Shown here: positions 47,038 to 56,609 of the stretch, piece by piece | Layout: every line of letters begins with the position of its first letter | Position numbering within the stretch: the first letter of the stretch is position 1 | Assembly (NCBI GenBank): GCA_020186115.1 | Contig: WSYJ01000036.1 | Span: 930,001-994,000 of the forward strand | Direction: 5' to 3' | Origin: Histomonas meleagridis | Taxonomy: Eukaryota; Parabasalia; Tritrichomonadida; Dientamoebidae | DNA length: 64,000 nt | The notes under the pieces: generated by a model | The model's database searches: none | Seen by the model: only the letters and a program-made list of their open reading frames with translations | Told to the model about the DNA's origin: nothing | Program-made: the position numbers and the translations under genes

Positions 47038-50000
47038 ATGTTGTTGATTTTCCTTTTTGCTGATCTTATATCATCAGAAAACTTTTGTTACAAGGGAAAT
47101 TCATTGGCAGCTTGTCCAGAAGGAACACAAGAAGTTATCACTTTTGAAGAAGTTAAAATTTCAACAGGAGCTACTAATCTTTATCTTTTAGATTCAGATT
47201 TTGAAGTTGACTCCGACTTTAGTTTTCCACTTACAGTAGATGGTTCCTTTTCTCAAGAAAAGCCAGAGTTTTCATTTTCTTACATTGATCAAAAGAATAG
47301 TGCACCTTTAATAGTCAACCAAGCAACAGTCAAAATGCAAAATTCAGCTAAAGTGACACTATACTCCCTTACACTTCAAAATAGTGATCTTGTTGTTGAT
47401 GGCGTTGAAATGATAATTACTACTTTCAGATACCAAGGAAAATGCTCAATCAAGAATACCCAAGCTCTTACCCTTCACTCTGAGAGTTTTTACACTGAAG
47501 ATGAATCTATCTGTACTACCGATAACGATGTCACATTAGAAGGCACACACTTCCTCTACCTTTCATCAGAGCCAACCAACTTTAACATTAACACCAATTC
47601 GCTTTCAATATCATTTAGTCTTGATAAGGAAACAGATACCATATATAATTTTAAGTCAATCACCGTTGAAAATCTCCACGTGTACACTTACTGTTCTGTA
47701 TATCCTACTCCCGAATCATATGCCCCATTTGTTAATGTTCCAAAAGACTTTCTCAGAGCTCAAGAATCAATAACGATTGATAATCCCAAGTTTTACATTA
47801 ATGGTGAAATCGAACTTTTAAACCATGATCCATGGGCAATTGATCAGCTTAGTCCCTTTAATCCAACCCGTGTAATATATGACCTTGATATCACTGATCA
47901 AAAGGCCTCTTTCATTCTTTTAGAAAACCCATTTTATACATATCTCAGAGTATTCTTTACTGATCAACCAGATACGCCAGAACATCTTTTTGGATCCATT
48001 GTTATTACTGATGAGAATGCGTCAGAACTATGGAATTATGTTTCACCATTTACAATTGCCGTAACTGTCTACTTTAATACAAGTAATACAAAGCCAATTC
48101 CATTCCCAGATACAGAGCTTGAATCAAAGGTTAACTTAACATTTGCGCCATGCTTTTTCTTCCCAGGAACACCAAGCGAAGTTGTTACAGTTCTTTTTGA
48201 ATCAGAGAATATTCAAAACGCAGTTGATTCATTCTTTATCTCAAGTTTAGTTCAACCAGAAACAAAACAATTGTTAAGACTTAAAGAATTTAAACTTACT
48301 GAAGGAAAAACACATACATTCCCAATATCAACATTCGGTATTTATGATATGCAAATGACTGGCATTACTGGTGAATATTCATTTTCTGAAACTGAATCTG
48401 CTGGTGGATATTGGCAAGGTGAATATCTTAGTAACATTGACTCATTCCAAATGTTAGTATGGATTCCAGAAACTCAATACGCTATAGAACTGTCAGAGCA
48501 ATTAACTATACGTACTTATTCTGTACAAAAATCATTACCACAAGCATACATGTATACTATAATGACAACTGCTAACCAAATTAATTGTTATTTGGATGAA
48601 ATTTCTGAGTATCTCTCATATCCAGTAGTAACTATCTTTAGACAATTCAATAAGGGATTATGTCCATTCTACTTTAGATCAGCTTATTCACGTCCTAATC
48701 CTTATATTGTATATGTAGATATGTTCAATTCAACTCAATTTGTATCATGTGATGGTAATTTCCCTGTTGGCTTTGGAGGTTATGCAAATTGTCAATTTAG
48801 ATTAGCTGATGAAATTTCTAATGTAACAGGTCATATATATCCATTTACTGTTTCTGATGCAACTTTATTTGGTACTGGAAATCAAAGAATTGAAGCTAAC
48901 GTTACAACAGAAGAATGGGGAATGTTTGCGAACTTTAGGGCTTATTTGGTTTATCCCGATTATACTATTACAACACCAGATGGTGGTATTGTTCAAGGCC
49001 AAGTGAAAACATTGAATCTTCGAAATTGCGGAAATGTTCAACTTCAGCCATTCGATTTATATAAGGTAACAAACGAAAATATTAATGTTTCTGTTTCAGC
49101 TGATGACTATACTAAAATCCCAGTTTTAGCAATTAGTGATATTGATACTTCTATTTATAGCTATGATATACAATACTCAGGAGAAACTTTAACTGAATCG
49201 ACAGTAACTTCAATACCACTTGTAACAGGAGCTAAAAATATAAAAGAATATTCACAAACATGTATAGGATGTGATCCAAAGATTCAAACATATATCCAAT
49301 ATTCACGCGGTTCTTTGTACTTGTATATTAATAACGAGCCACCTACTCCTGAAACAGAAACAGAAACAGAGCCAACACAAGAACCTACACAAGAACCAAC
49401 ACAAGAACCTACACAAGAACCTACACAAGAACCTACACAAGAACCTACTCAAGAACCTACACAAGAACCAACACAAGAACCAACACAAGAACCTACACAA
49501 GAACCAACACAAGAACCTACACAAGAACCTACTCAAGAACCAACACAAGAACCAACACAAGAACCAACACAAGAACCAACACAAGAACCTACACAAGAAC
49601 CTACTCAAGAACCAACACAAGAACCTACACAAGAACCAACACAAGAACCTACTCAAGAACCAACACAAGAACCTACACAAGAACCTACACAAGAACCTAC
49701 ACAAGAGCCAACTCAAGAACCTACACAAGAACCTACACAAGAACCAACTCAAGAACCTACACAAGAACCTACACAAGAACCTACACAAGAACCAACTCAA
49801 GAACCTACACAAGAACCTACACAAGAACCTACACAAGAACCTACACAAGAGCCAACTCAAGAACCTACTCAAGAACCAACACAAGAACCTACACAAGAAC
49901 CTACTCAAGAACCAACACAAGAACCTACACAAGAACCAACACAAGAACCTACTCAAGAACCTACACAAGAACCTACACAAGAACCTACACAAGAACCTAC

Positions 50001-50301
50001 ACAAGAACCAACTCAAGAGCCAACTCAAGAACCTACTCAAGAGCCAACTCAAGAACCTACTCAAGAACCTACACAAGAGCCAACACAAGAACCTACACAA
50101 GAACCTACACAAGAACCTACTCAAGAACCAACAACCGAAGGACAGAAAAACAATAAGCAATTAGTTCCTATAGTTTGTGGCGCTTGTGGTGGTGTCGTTT
50201 TAATTGCGATTGCCATAGTTATTGCTGTGTTTGTTATCCGTAAGAAGAAGCAACAAAAGAGCGGCTCACAATCCGGCGTTCTCAGCGAGCAATTAATTTA
50301 A
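47038..50301 (+). CDS. Type I membrane surface protein with 63 EPTQ repeats
   Basis: 1,087 residues. Residues 1-13 form a signal peptide (MLLIFLFADLISS). Residues 14-770 are a beta-rich, cysteine-poor ectodomain with repeated strand patterns. From 49369 to 50124 there are 63 perfect EPTQ tetrapeptides ending in EPTT, a rigid Pro/Thr stalk likely to be O-glycosylated. One transmembrane helix (LVPIVCGACGGVVLIAIAIV plus IAVFVI) and a basic tail RKKKQQKSGSQSG follow. The layout is that of a stalked surface antigen or adhesin. No adhesin domain is recognised, so binding is inferred. Repeat codons vary only at silent positions. Confidence 0.9.
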   Translation: MLLIFLFADLISSENFCYKGNSLAACPEGTQEVITFEEVKISTGATNLYLLDSDFEVDSDFSFPLTVDGSFSQEKPEFSFSYIDQKNSAPLIVNQATVKMQNSAKVTLYSLTLQNSDLVVDGVEMIITTFRYQGKCSIKNTQALTLHSESFYTEDESICTTDNDVTLEGTHFLYLSSEPTNFNINTNSLSISFSLDKETDTIYNFKSITVENLHVYTYCSVYPTPESYAPFVNVPKDFLRAQESITIDNPKFYINGEIELLNHDPWAIDQLSPFNPTRVIYDLDITDQKASFILLENPFYTYLRVFFTDQPDTPEHLFGSIVITDENASELWNYVSPFTIAVTVYFNTSNTKPIPFPDTELESKVNLTFAPCFFFPGTPSEVVTVLFESENIQNAVDSFFISSLVQPETKQLLRLKEFKLTEGKTHTFPISTFGIYDMQMTGITGEYSFSETESAGGYWQGEYLSNIDSFQMLVWIPETQYAIELSEQLTIRTYSVQKSLPQAYMYTIMTTANQINCYLDEISEYLSYPVVTIFRQFNKGLCPFYFRSAYSRPNPYIVYVDMFNSTQFVSCDGNFPVGFGGYANCQFRLADEISNVTGHIYPFTVSDATLFGTGNQRIEANVTTEEWGMFANFRAYLVYPDYTITTPDGGIVQGQVKTLNLRNCGNVQLQPFDLYKVTNENINVSVSADDYTKIPVLAISDIDTSIYSYDIQYSGETLTESTVTSIPLVTGAKNIKEYSQTCIGCDPKIQTYIQYSRGSLYLYINNEPPTPETETETEPTQEPTQEPTQEPTQEPTQEPTQEPTQEPTQEPTQEPTQEPTQEPTQEPTQEPTQEPTQEPTQEPTQEPTQEPTQEPTQEPTQEPTQEPTQEPTQEPTQEPTQEPTQEPTQEPTQEPTQEPTQEPTQEPTQEPTQEPTQEPTQEPTQEPTQEPTQEPTQEPTQEPTQEPTQEPTQEPTQEPTQEPTQEPTQEPTQEPTQEPTQEPTQEPTQEPTQEPTQEPTQEPTQEPTQEPTQEPTQEPTQEPTQEPTQEPTTEGQKNNKQLVPIVCGACGGVVLIAIAIVIAVFVIRKKKQQKSGSQSGVLSEQLI
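49369..50124 (+). repeat. Tandem array of 63 12-bp units coding EPTQ
   Basis: Units of form GAR CCW ACW CAA. All 63 encode EPTQ without exception, while the third positions of Pro, Thr and Glu codons vary. Because the unit is a multiple of three, all six frames tend to stay open, giving long false ORFs. Confidence 0.95.
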
Positions 50302-50528
50302 GTAAAGCAGGAAATTCAGATCACTTCATTTTTTTGAGCTCTGCTTTTCAGCATTTTTTCGAATGATTTTCTGCATAGAAACACACGCGCAGCTCATCGA
50401 TCGATTGCTTTTCCGATTCAGTTGTCATTCGCATTCAAATTTGGATTCAAATTTCTGGTTATTTGGAAGGAAGACGTTTTGAATGAATTCTTTTGAATGA
50501 ACGTTACATTCAAAAATGTTTCAGTCAA

Positions 50529-51355
50529 ATGTCGACTGCGCAAAATATTGTTGCTGCAATATTTTGGATTCAATCGATTATCTTTGGTATTGCTTCGCTG
50601 ATTTTGATTATTGTGGGAGGTGTTTATTGGAGAAAAGACAATAATTATAATTATGATGGAGGTATCAGTTCATTGTTCTCAATTCCTGTAACTCAATCAC
50701 AAGAAAATGTAAAAATGTATATAATAACAAACAAAACAAATCAATCTATTTATTCACAAAATAATTTTCTTATGGATTTAATAGGTATTGAAACTGATTC
50801 ATATTACTCATTCCGTATCATTCACAACATGTTAGGATATGATATTAGTTTATCAATCAATGCAAATGATGTTGTTCAACACCAATATATAAATAATTTT
50901 AATTAATTACTGACGAATCGAATATTACAAAAATTGAATATCATGATTTCAATCAACAAGGTCTAGACTTATCTGGAGTTCAGTCTTCAAATAATTTTTA
51001 TCAAGTATTATGTCCATCTTCATCGATAATTACAAACTCATCTGAAATTGGAAATTTATGTAAAGAAGTAAAAAGTCCCTTAGAGATTAAAGGAGATTTT
51101 ACACTAATGAAAGTTGGTACTAATATTCATTTGGTATCAACCAACAATCAGATTCATTTTCATAATTCATCGTTTATAACATCATCGAATTTTGACGAAG
51201 TTTATTTAGCTGTTTCTAATTTTGAAACAGGTTCAGATTATAAATGGGGCAAAAAACTATGTATCGCCGGAATTGTAATTTTTTGCTTGATGCTCATTGA
51301 ATTTTTAGGTCTTTGCTGCTATTTCATCACTGTAATTCCATTTTCTGGAAGATAA
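50529..51355 (+). pseudogene. Two-TM membrane protein gene with a one-base frameshift
   Basis: Residues from ATG 50529 (MSTAQNIVAAIFWIQSIIFG) give a first transmembrane helix and then an extracellular-like region to NNFN at 50903. The frame stops at TAA 50904-50906. The alternative frame then continues TDESNITKIEYHDFNQQGLD and runs open to 51355 with a second helix (LCIAGIVIFCLMLIEFLGLC). The switch must lie within 50897-50906 in an AATTTTAATTAATT run. Both halves look like one protein with two membrane spans and a soluble loop. Recent loss or a sequencing error are both possible. Confidence 0.7.
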
Positions 51356-51811
51356 ATTCATTTATATTAAACAAATAAAAAATGCATTGAATATTTTTAA
51401 TATGAATAAAACTATACATGAAAATAATTTTTATTTTAAATAAAAAATAAATAATCCAAATATTCATATGAATTGATCAATTTAATACAATGTAAATATT
51501 AAATTCAAATTCTCTAGGACGCATCATATCAAAAATTGTAATTGCTTCAATTAAAGCTCACCTAGCTCATATAACATTGTTAAGCCAAGTTAAATCAAAT
51601 CATTTTGTTGAAGCTTTTTTATCATTACAAATAAATTGTCATCACCATTTCGAAGTCTTTTGCTTTTTATGTAGAACGTTCTACTCCCATTTTTTACGAT
51701 TCATTACTCCTTCTAAAGAAAAACAATCACTTATTGGTTTAAGTGGATGTGGAAAAATGTAATAAAATTATCAAACAAATTTAAATTATTTATTAAACAT
51801 TGTTATTTTGA
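51356..51811. other. Short intergenic spacer
   Basis: About 450 bp, AT-rich. The 61-codon ORF at 51577-51762 has no recognisable feature. I see nothing else. Confidence 0.4.
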
Positions 51812-52852
51812 TTATATATTATAATACAAATGCATTAACTCAGCTCGTTTCTTGGGTGATTTTATAGCAGCAGTAGAGTCGCAAAATAATGCGTTCGCAT
51901 TTTCATCACATAAATTTTTGAAATTATCCAAGAACTCTTTAATTTGTAACTTATTTGAATTAATATCACGTATCAAAGCGAACAATTCATCTAATTTTTT
52001 CTTATTTTTAAAAATTTTCTTTGCAGATTTTGTTAATCTATGCATTGCATTTTTGTGGTTTGATTCTTTAATATTTGATTCGTTTGTATTTGTTTGTTTT
52101 GTTTCATCATTTCCATATATATCCAAAGTAATGTTTTCATGATGTACAGAGATTAAATGAAAATCAAGTTCAAATTGGGTTTCGAATACAACAAATCCTT
52201 GTTGAATGCATTCGACATGTTTACATGCGAAGTGTTTTTCTTGAAAATGTTTTTGGATTTCATCATAATCTTTAAACCATAATATATTTCCTTCTTTCGC
52301 ACATATATCACATCTAAAATGTTTGGAATTCGTATGTTCAGAAAGTTCATGATCATCATAAGCTGTGTAATTACATAACTTACATTTAGGATGTTGCTTG
52401 ACATGATTCATAATTTGTTTCGTTGGGAATAATGGTGTTTGACATTTTAGAAATCGATGAGAATGAAAACATATTCGACATGGTTCTTGATTATGAATTT
52501 TTTTAGTATGAAGAGAAAGTTCTTTTAATGAGTGGAATTTATGTGAACATATTGTACATTTGATTTTGTTCATTTCTCTAAGTAATGATAAAATTTTGGG
52601 TGATGAATAATAAAAATTAGTTTTATCATCATGTGGATATTTTTTGGATTCTGCTTCTTCATATGTAATATTACTTGTGTATGGTACGATTATTGGATCT
52701 TTTTCAAAAACATTTCTACACATTGGACACGTATTAGAACCATAACATTCTTTCATTCTTGCAATGCACTCAATACAAAAATCATTGTGATTGCATGGTA
52801 GAAGTGCACGGTACTTTTGTTCATTAAGACAAATCATACATATTGCTTTCAT
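51812..52852 (-). CDS. ZNF598: Hel2/ZNF598-family RING E3 ligase
   Basis: 346 residues. The N-terminal RING has CMICL, CNHNDFCIECIARM and CPMCRNVF (cysteines near residues 5-46). After a spacer come the family's C2H2-like fingers: CTICSHKFHSLKELSLHTKK, HPKCKLCNYTAYDDHELSEH followed by TNSKHFRCDIC, DEIQKHFQEKHFACKHVEC and FETQFELDFHLISVHH. This order matches ZNF598/Hel2, which senses collided ribosomes and ubiquitinates 40S proteins to trigger ribosome-associated quality control. The C-terminal 100 residues are a Lys/Asn-rich helical tail, shorter than in animals or yeast. It acts in the cytosol on stalled ribosomes. Confidence 0.88.
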   Translation of the reverse strand: MKAICMICLNEQKYRALLPCNHNDFCIECIARMKECYGSNTCPMCRNVFEKDPIIVPYTSNITYEEAESKKYPHDDKTNFYYSSPKILSLLREMNKIKCTICSHKFHSLKELSLHTKKIHNQEPCRICFHSHRFLKCQTPLFPTKQIMNHVKQHPKCKLCNYTAYDDHELSEHTNSKHFRCDICAKEGNILWFKDYDEIQKHFQEKHFACKHVECIQQGFVVFETQFELDFHLISVHHENITLDIYGNDETKQTNTNESNIKESNHKNAMHRLTKSAKKIFKNKKKLDELFALIRDINSNKLQIKEFLDNFKNLCDENANALFCDSTAAIKSPKKRAELMHLYYNI

Positions 52853-53383
52853 TTATTATTGTAAATAGTGAAGTGAATTCATTTTGTGTAGAACTGTAAC
52901 TTAAATTGAATCCAAAATTTTTGTGAATTGAAAGGTCTTTTGGTCGTTCAACTGAAGACCAAAATTTTTTTGTTTCATCGATGAGAGGTGATAACCAAAC
53001 GCATAACAACAGTTATCTCATTTTCACTCCCTTTTTTTACTTTCATACATTTTTTTATTTCTCAAGATATAACAAGATGCTAAATGATTACCTTGTATAC
53101 TAATTTTTTTTCTGACGGTGCTCGCCTTTAGATTTTTGGTTTTTACAACCAACTTTTTCATGGGTTGTTTTTTACATAAATGATTTATTAAATATGAACA
53201 TGTTATGACTAATTTCTATCCATCAAATTCTTCAGTTAAAAATGATATTTTATATCTTAAAATTATTTAAATTTTTGTTTGAAGTTCATTAAAAAATAGA
53301 AAAATAATTTTTGTGTTGCGAGAAGAAAAATTAATTTGAAATTTGTCAAGCATATAAATTGTCAGTATCACCTTGTTTATTAA
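52853..53383. other. Intergenic region between the ZNF598 and GMF genes
   Basis: About 530 bp, AT-rich, serving as 5' flank of ZNF598 and 3' flank of GMF. I see no gene and no strong repeat. Confidence 0.45.
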
Positions 53384-53812
53384 TTAGTTCCACTTGTTTG
53401 TTTCAAACCTTTCCTTGAGTTCTTCATCACCAAGAAGAATTGATTTCTTTACATCCCAAATTAAATCAAGTTGGAAATCTCTTGATATTGCTGAACGAGC
53501 ATTTGTAAAAACGATGTTAACCTGTGGGGCAAGTCCCGTTGGGCAGTAAGCAATAAGGAGCAAAGGATAAGATTTTCGAATTCCATCGGCGTGGATACGT
53601 TCAACCATCATTACAATGAAGCGTGGTTCGTTTCTTGGGAGCAAGTCAGCAAGGTCATCAAGGGATTTTCCTTCTGGGAAATTGTATTCTAATTCGCATT
53701 TGAGTGTTTCAGGGTCAGGTCTAATAATGAAAGAATGGTTTGGAACTCTGCTAACGCGGAGTTTATCAAAAGCAGCGCGACACTCAGATGTTATATCAAC
53801 AGAAACAGCCAT
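53384..53812 (-). CDS. GMF: Glia maturation factor-like ADF-homology protein
   Basis: 142 residues, the same length as GMF. Conserved GMF positions include LPRNEPRFIV, SYPLLLIAYCPTG and a C-terminal LGDEELKERF that aligns with the DLTEEWLREKL end of GMF rather than with cofilin. GMF binds the Arp2/3 complex and removes branches from actin networks. An ADF/cofilin role is the main alternative, but the actin-filament-binding residues of cofilin are not evident. Promoter elements are clear: TGCGGTTG (minus) at 53873-53880 and an Inr-like TCACTTTG at 53815-53822, three bases before the ATG. Confidence 0.83.
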   Translation of the reverse strand: MAVSVDITSECRAAFDKLRVSRVPNHSFIIRPDPETLKCELEYNFPEGKSLDDLADLLPRNEPRFIVMMVERIHADGIRKSYPLLLIAYCPTGLAPQVNIVFTNARSAISRDFQLDLIWDVKKSILLGDEELKERFETNKWN

Positions 53813-53872
53813 CTCAAAGTGAAGGTAAGACGTTAATTTGTCAAATTAGCGGACAAGCAAAAGTGGTTAAAC

Positions 53873-53880
53873 CAACCGCA
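53873..53880 (-). promoter_or_regulatory. M3-like site TGCGGTTG upstream of GMF
   Basis: Fits the M3-like pattern and lies about 60 nt before the ATG, with an Inr-like TCACTTTG between. It is the cleanest paired M3-plus-Inr arrangement in the window. Confidence 0.45.
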
Positions 53881-54059
53881 AATTTCAAAGAGCCAAATTC
53901 AAAACTTTATATGGTATAAAAAGCAAATATTTACACAAAAAGTGATAATGTTTTCAATACTTTATTCTAAAACTGTTTTTAAACGATTTCTTAGACATTA
54001 CTTTCAGAAAATAATATCAACTTAAAAAAGAGAATAATCATTATTATTTTGCGTTAATT

Positions 54060-54482
54060 TTAGAAAACTGCTGGAGCAACGCTGGCAATCTTTGGCCAAA
54101 GTTCTGCGCATTCTTTGGCAACTGGGCCTGTGATTGCAGAACCTTTCATTTCACCCTTATCGTTGATAACAACACCTGCATTATCTTCGAAACCAATAAC
54201 AACACCATCCTTACGACGCCATAATCTCTTTTGACGGACGATAACTGCGCACATAACCTTCTTACGGAGTGTTGGCTTACCTTTCTTGATGGTAACAACA
54301 ATAAGATCGGAAACTGTAGCAGCTGGGAGTCTGTTAAGCCTACCCTTATGACCACGCTTTGAAATAACAAACATTGTCTTGGCACCTGAGTTATCAGCGC
54401 ATTGAACAACGGCACCCACTGGTAAAGCGAGTGTCATTGCGAACTTGGTGCCTTGTTGACCAGTGCGTCCTCTCTTTGACAT
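54060..54482 (-). CDS. RPL23: Large-subunit ribosomal protein uL14 (L23)
   Basis: 140 residues from [14 protein letters not shown]; the frame reaches a non-ATG further upstream. Universal uL14 motifs are present: [56 protein letters not shown] and [20 protein letters not shown]. It sits at the 60S subunit interface. It is head to head with RPS5, 76 bp between ATGs. AACCGTTG and CCTTT run directly into the start. Confidence 0.97.
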   Translation of the reverse strand: MSKRGRTGQQGTKFAMTLALPVGAVVQCADNSGAKTMFVISKRGHKGRLNRLPAATVSDLIVVTIKKGKPTLRKKVMCAVIVRQKRLWRRKDGVVIGFEDNAGVVINDKGEMKGSAITGPVAKECAELWPKIASVAPAVF

Positions 54483-54558
54483 CCTGGAAAAGGCCAACGG
54501 TTTTTCAGGCCAATACCAATAACCGCCGGAAATTGAGAGTGTTTGTTTGGCCTTTCTA
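54483..54558. promoter_or_regulatory. 76-bp bidirectional promoter between RPL23 and RPS5
   Basis: On the minus strand, AACCGTTG (54495-54502) is followed by GGCCTTTTCC next to the RPL23 ATG. On the plus strand, TTTGGCCTTTC (CCTTT at 54551-54555) precedes the RPS5 ATG at 54559. RPL15 has the same GGCCTTT just before its ATG. In T. vaginalis, CCTTT (M5) is known as an alternative initiator. Confidence 0.65.
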
Positions 54559-55140
54559 ATGCAAGACGTCAAGCTCTTCGGAAAGTGGTCTTATTCCGAT
54601 ATCGATTTCGAACAACTCGATAAAGCACTTGTTGATTACATCTCAGTTCACGAAAAACAACAGGTAATTCTCCCACACACAGCAGGCCGTTATCAACATC
54701 AACAATTCCACAAGGTAAATTGTCCACTTGTTGAACGTTTTGTTTGCTATCTTATGTGCCATGGTCGTAATGCAGGTAAGAAGCTTATGGCTATTCGCAT
54801 TGTTCGTCAAGCATTTGATCTCATCAATTTAGTTACAGGCGAAAATCCACTTGTTGTCTTTGTTAAGGCTGTTCAATATTGTGGTGCTCGCGAAGATTCA
54901 ACACGTATTGGTGTTGGTGGTACAGTTCGTCGTCAAGCATGTGATGTATCACCACTCCGTCGTATCAACCAATCACTCGCTCTCATCACAGAAGGTGCAC
55001 GTAAGTCTGCATTCCGGTCATCCAAGACAATTGCAGAATGCCTTGCCGATGAACTCATTGCAGCATCAGGTAACACAAACGACAGTTACGCAGTTCGTAA
55101 GAAGGATGAACTCGAACGCATTGCCAAGTCCAACCGTTAA
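54559..55140 (+). CDS. RPS5: Small-subunit ribosomal protein uS7 (S5)
   Basis: 193 residues from [12 protein letters not shown]; an in-frame TTG lies upstream at 54547. Conserved uS7 motifs include [60 protein letters not shown] and [13 protein letters not shown] at the end. It lines the 40S head near the mRNA exit channel. It is convergent with the ARL1 gene, only 22 bp apart. Confidence 0.97.
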   Translation: MQDVKLFGKWSYSDIDFEQLDKALVDYISVHEKQQVILPHTAGRYQHQQFHKVNCPLVERFVCYLMCHGRNAGKKLMAIRIVRQAFDLINLVTGENPLVVFVKAVQYCGAREDSTRIGVGGTVRRQACDVSPLRRINQSLALITEGARKSAFRSSKTIAECLADELIAASGNTNDSYAVRKKDELERIAKSNR

Positions 55141-55162
55141 ACAGTTCATTAATGATAAACTT

Positions 55163-55711
55163 TTATTGTTTTTCTTCGATTTGTTCGGACAACCATTCAA
55201 ATGCGGAATTGATTCCTTCGCCTTTGAGGGCACTGGTGGGCACAATTGTCCACGGTCTGTCTTTGATTGTTGATAGGGCAAGTTTATCGCTTATTTCTTC
55301 TGGCTTCATAGCAGAATCTAAATCTTGCTTATTTGCTATTATTACAAATGGTACACCTTTGAGTTCTTCTTCTCCAAGAAGAGCATGAAGTTCGCTTTTA
55401 CAGAGATCCATACGTTCCTTGTCAGCAGAATCAACTACAAAAACAACTCCATGATTATCTTTATAATAAAATCGCCAATATGGTCTAAGCAAATGTTGTC
55501 CACCTAGATCCCAAATCTGTAGAGTAAGGTTGCCTACTTCTACCTTTTCTAAGTTAAATGCAACTGTAGGTGCGACTTGCTGAATGTACTGTCCAAGTGA
55601 AAGACGGTATAAAATTGTTGTTTTTCCTGCAGAATCTAGACCAAGGATGAGAATTTTAACTTCTTTTTTACTGGAAAACCATGAGCGAATCGATGAAATA
55701 ATTCCACCCAT
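55163..55711 (-). CDS. ARL1: ARL1-like Arf-family GTPase
   Basis: 182 residues. MGGIISSIRSWF is a myristoylation-type N-terminus with an amphipathic helix and Gly2. GTPase motifs are intact: GLDSAGKTT (P-loop), VAPTVAFN (switch I), DLGGQ (switch II), NKQD and SALK. The segment HLLRPYWRFYYKDNHGVVFV is closest to ARL1 among Arf proteins. ARL1 recruits golgin tethers at the trans-Golgi. A short unusual feature is Ser in place of the usual Gly of GLDGAGKTT. AAAAGTGACAAATG surrounds its start. Confidence 0.88.
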   Translation of the reverse strand: MGGIISSIRSWFSSKKEVKILILGLDSAGKTTILYRLSLGQYIQQVAPTVAFNLEKVEVGNLTLQIWDLGGQHLLRPYWRFYYKDNHGVVFVVDSADKERMDLCKSELHALLGEEELKGVPFVIIANKQDLDSAMKPEEISDKLALSTIKDRPWTIVPTSALKGEGINSAFEWLSEQIEEKQ

Positions 55712-56111
55712 TTGTCACTTTTCATGGCGCTTTTTTTGGTTTCAGAAATGGATACTTCATAATGCAAAAAATGATCAATATATTAAATAGTTAAACCTGC
55801 TGATACGAGAAGTCGATATAGTAAAAAAATTCATATCAATATCTTAAATTAAAAAAATCAAATTAAAATTTCCAAAATCAATCTTTTTGAGTAGAGAAGA
55901 AAATGTAAGTTTAATTGTTCTAATCAACAATTTATATAAAAAATTCTTATGTTTGTTATCATGTCTTAATCGTGTAATAGGTTTTTCTCTATATTAAAAT
56001 TACTTTATTTTTTTCTGTTCTTTGCAATGAAAAACTTCAGAAGTTAGTACAACTTTTTGAGGTAACCTGTTTTGAGGCAAATGACATGAAAAAGCAAAAG
56101 TGACAAAAAAG

Positions 56112-56609
56112 ATGAAAAGAAAATCAAGCCCGCGTGCTGTCCAAACAGAAGAAGATCAAGAGTCTCTTTACAGTAACCTTGGTGTGAAACGTAAAGCTGG
56201 CTTTTCTGTTCATATGAAGTATCTCCCACTTGCTTTGATATTTAGCGCAATTGGAATCCTTCTTTATATCACAGTTGGTGGTGTTGACCTTAAAGCTCAT
56301 ATCCCATACATTGTTATTGCTTATGCAGCTGGTGTTGCTGGCCTTACAGTTGCATACTCATACGTTGCTCAATGGGTTATAAAGCAAAGGAACGTACAAA
56401 AGAAGAATGCAAAGAAACAAGCTAAAGGAGAAGTTCGCGAAGCTGAAGGACTTTGGTTCTCTCTCTTCTACAATAATGCATTTTATTGTTTCCTTCTTCT
56501 CATCAACTCACATCTCCTCTTTAGCACACTTCATCCAACCACATCTATGGTCCTTTCACAACTTTGCGCAGCCTTTATCCCAGCATGGTTAGCAAGCTTG
56601 TCAAAGTAA
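56112..56609 (+). CDS. SSR3: Translocon-associated protein subunit gamma (TRAP-gamma)
   Basis: 165 residues from ATG 56112, directly after AAAAGTGACAAAAAAG. Four hydrophobic segments lie in two pairs (LPLALIFSAIGILLYITVGG, IPYIVIAYAAGVAGLTVAYS, then two after residue 110). The basic loop between the pairs and FSLFYNNAFYCFLLLINSHL followed by LHPTTSMVLSQ matches the FSIFYNN...NPTVNYILS end of animal TRAP-gamma, as does the SLSK terminus. TRAP sits beside Sec61 in the ER membrane and helps translocation of some secretory proteins. Confidence 0.87.
   Translation: MKRKSSPRAVQTEEDQESLYSNLGVKRKAGFSVHMKYLPLALIFSAIGILLYITVGGVDLKAHIPYIVIAYAAGVAGLTVAYSYVAQWVIKQRNVQKKNAKKQAKGEVREAEGLWFSLFYNNAFYCFLLLINSHLLFSTLHPTTSMVLSQLCAAFIPAWLASLSK

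Noticed and set aside
49271-50164. 297-codon plus ORF of HKNL-type repeats and a 285-codon minus ORF of FLCR-type repeats
   Set aside because: Both are alternative frames of the 12-bp EPTQ array; the true frame has a signal peptide, ectodomain and TM helix.
51577-51762. 61-codon ORF with GLSGCGK, P-loop-like
   Set aside because: No fold around it, no conserved strand and helix, and AT-rich spacer context.
53384-53812. Cofilin as the identity of this ADF-homology protein
   Set aside because: The length of 142 and the LPRNEPRFIV, SYPL and C-terminal pattern fit GMF better.
54851-55273. 140-codon plus ORF overlapping RPS5 and the ARL1 3' end
   Set aside because: Shadow frame of RPS5; no recognisable protein.
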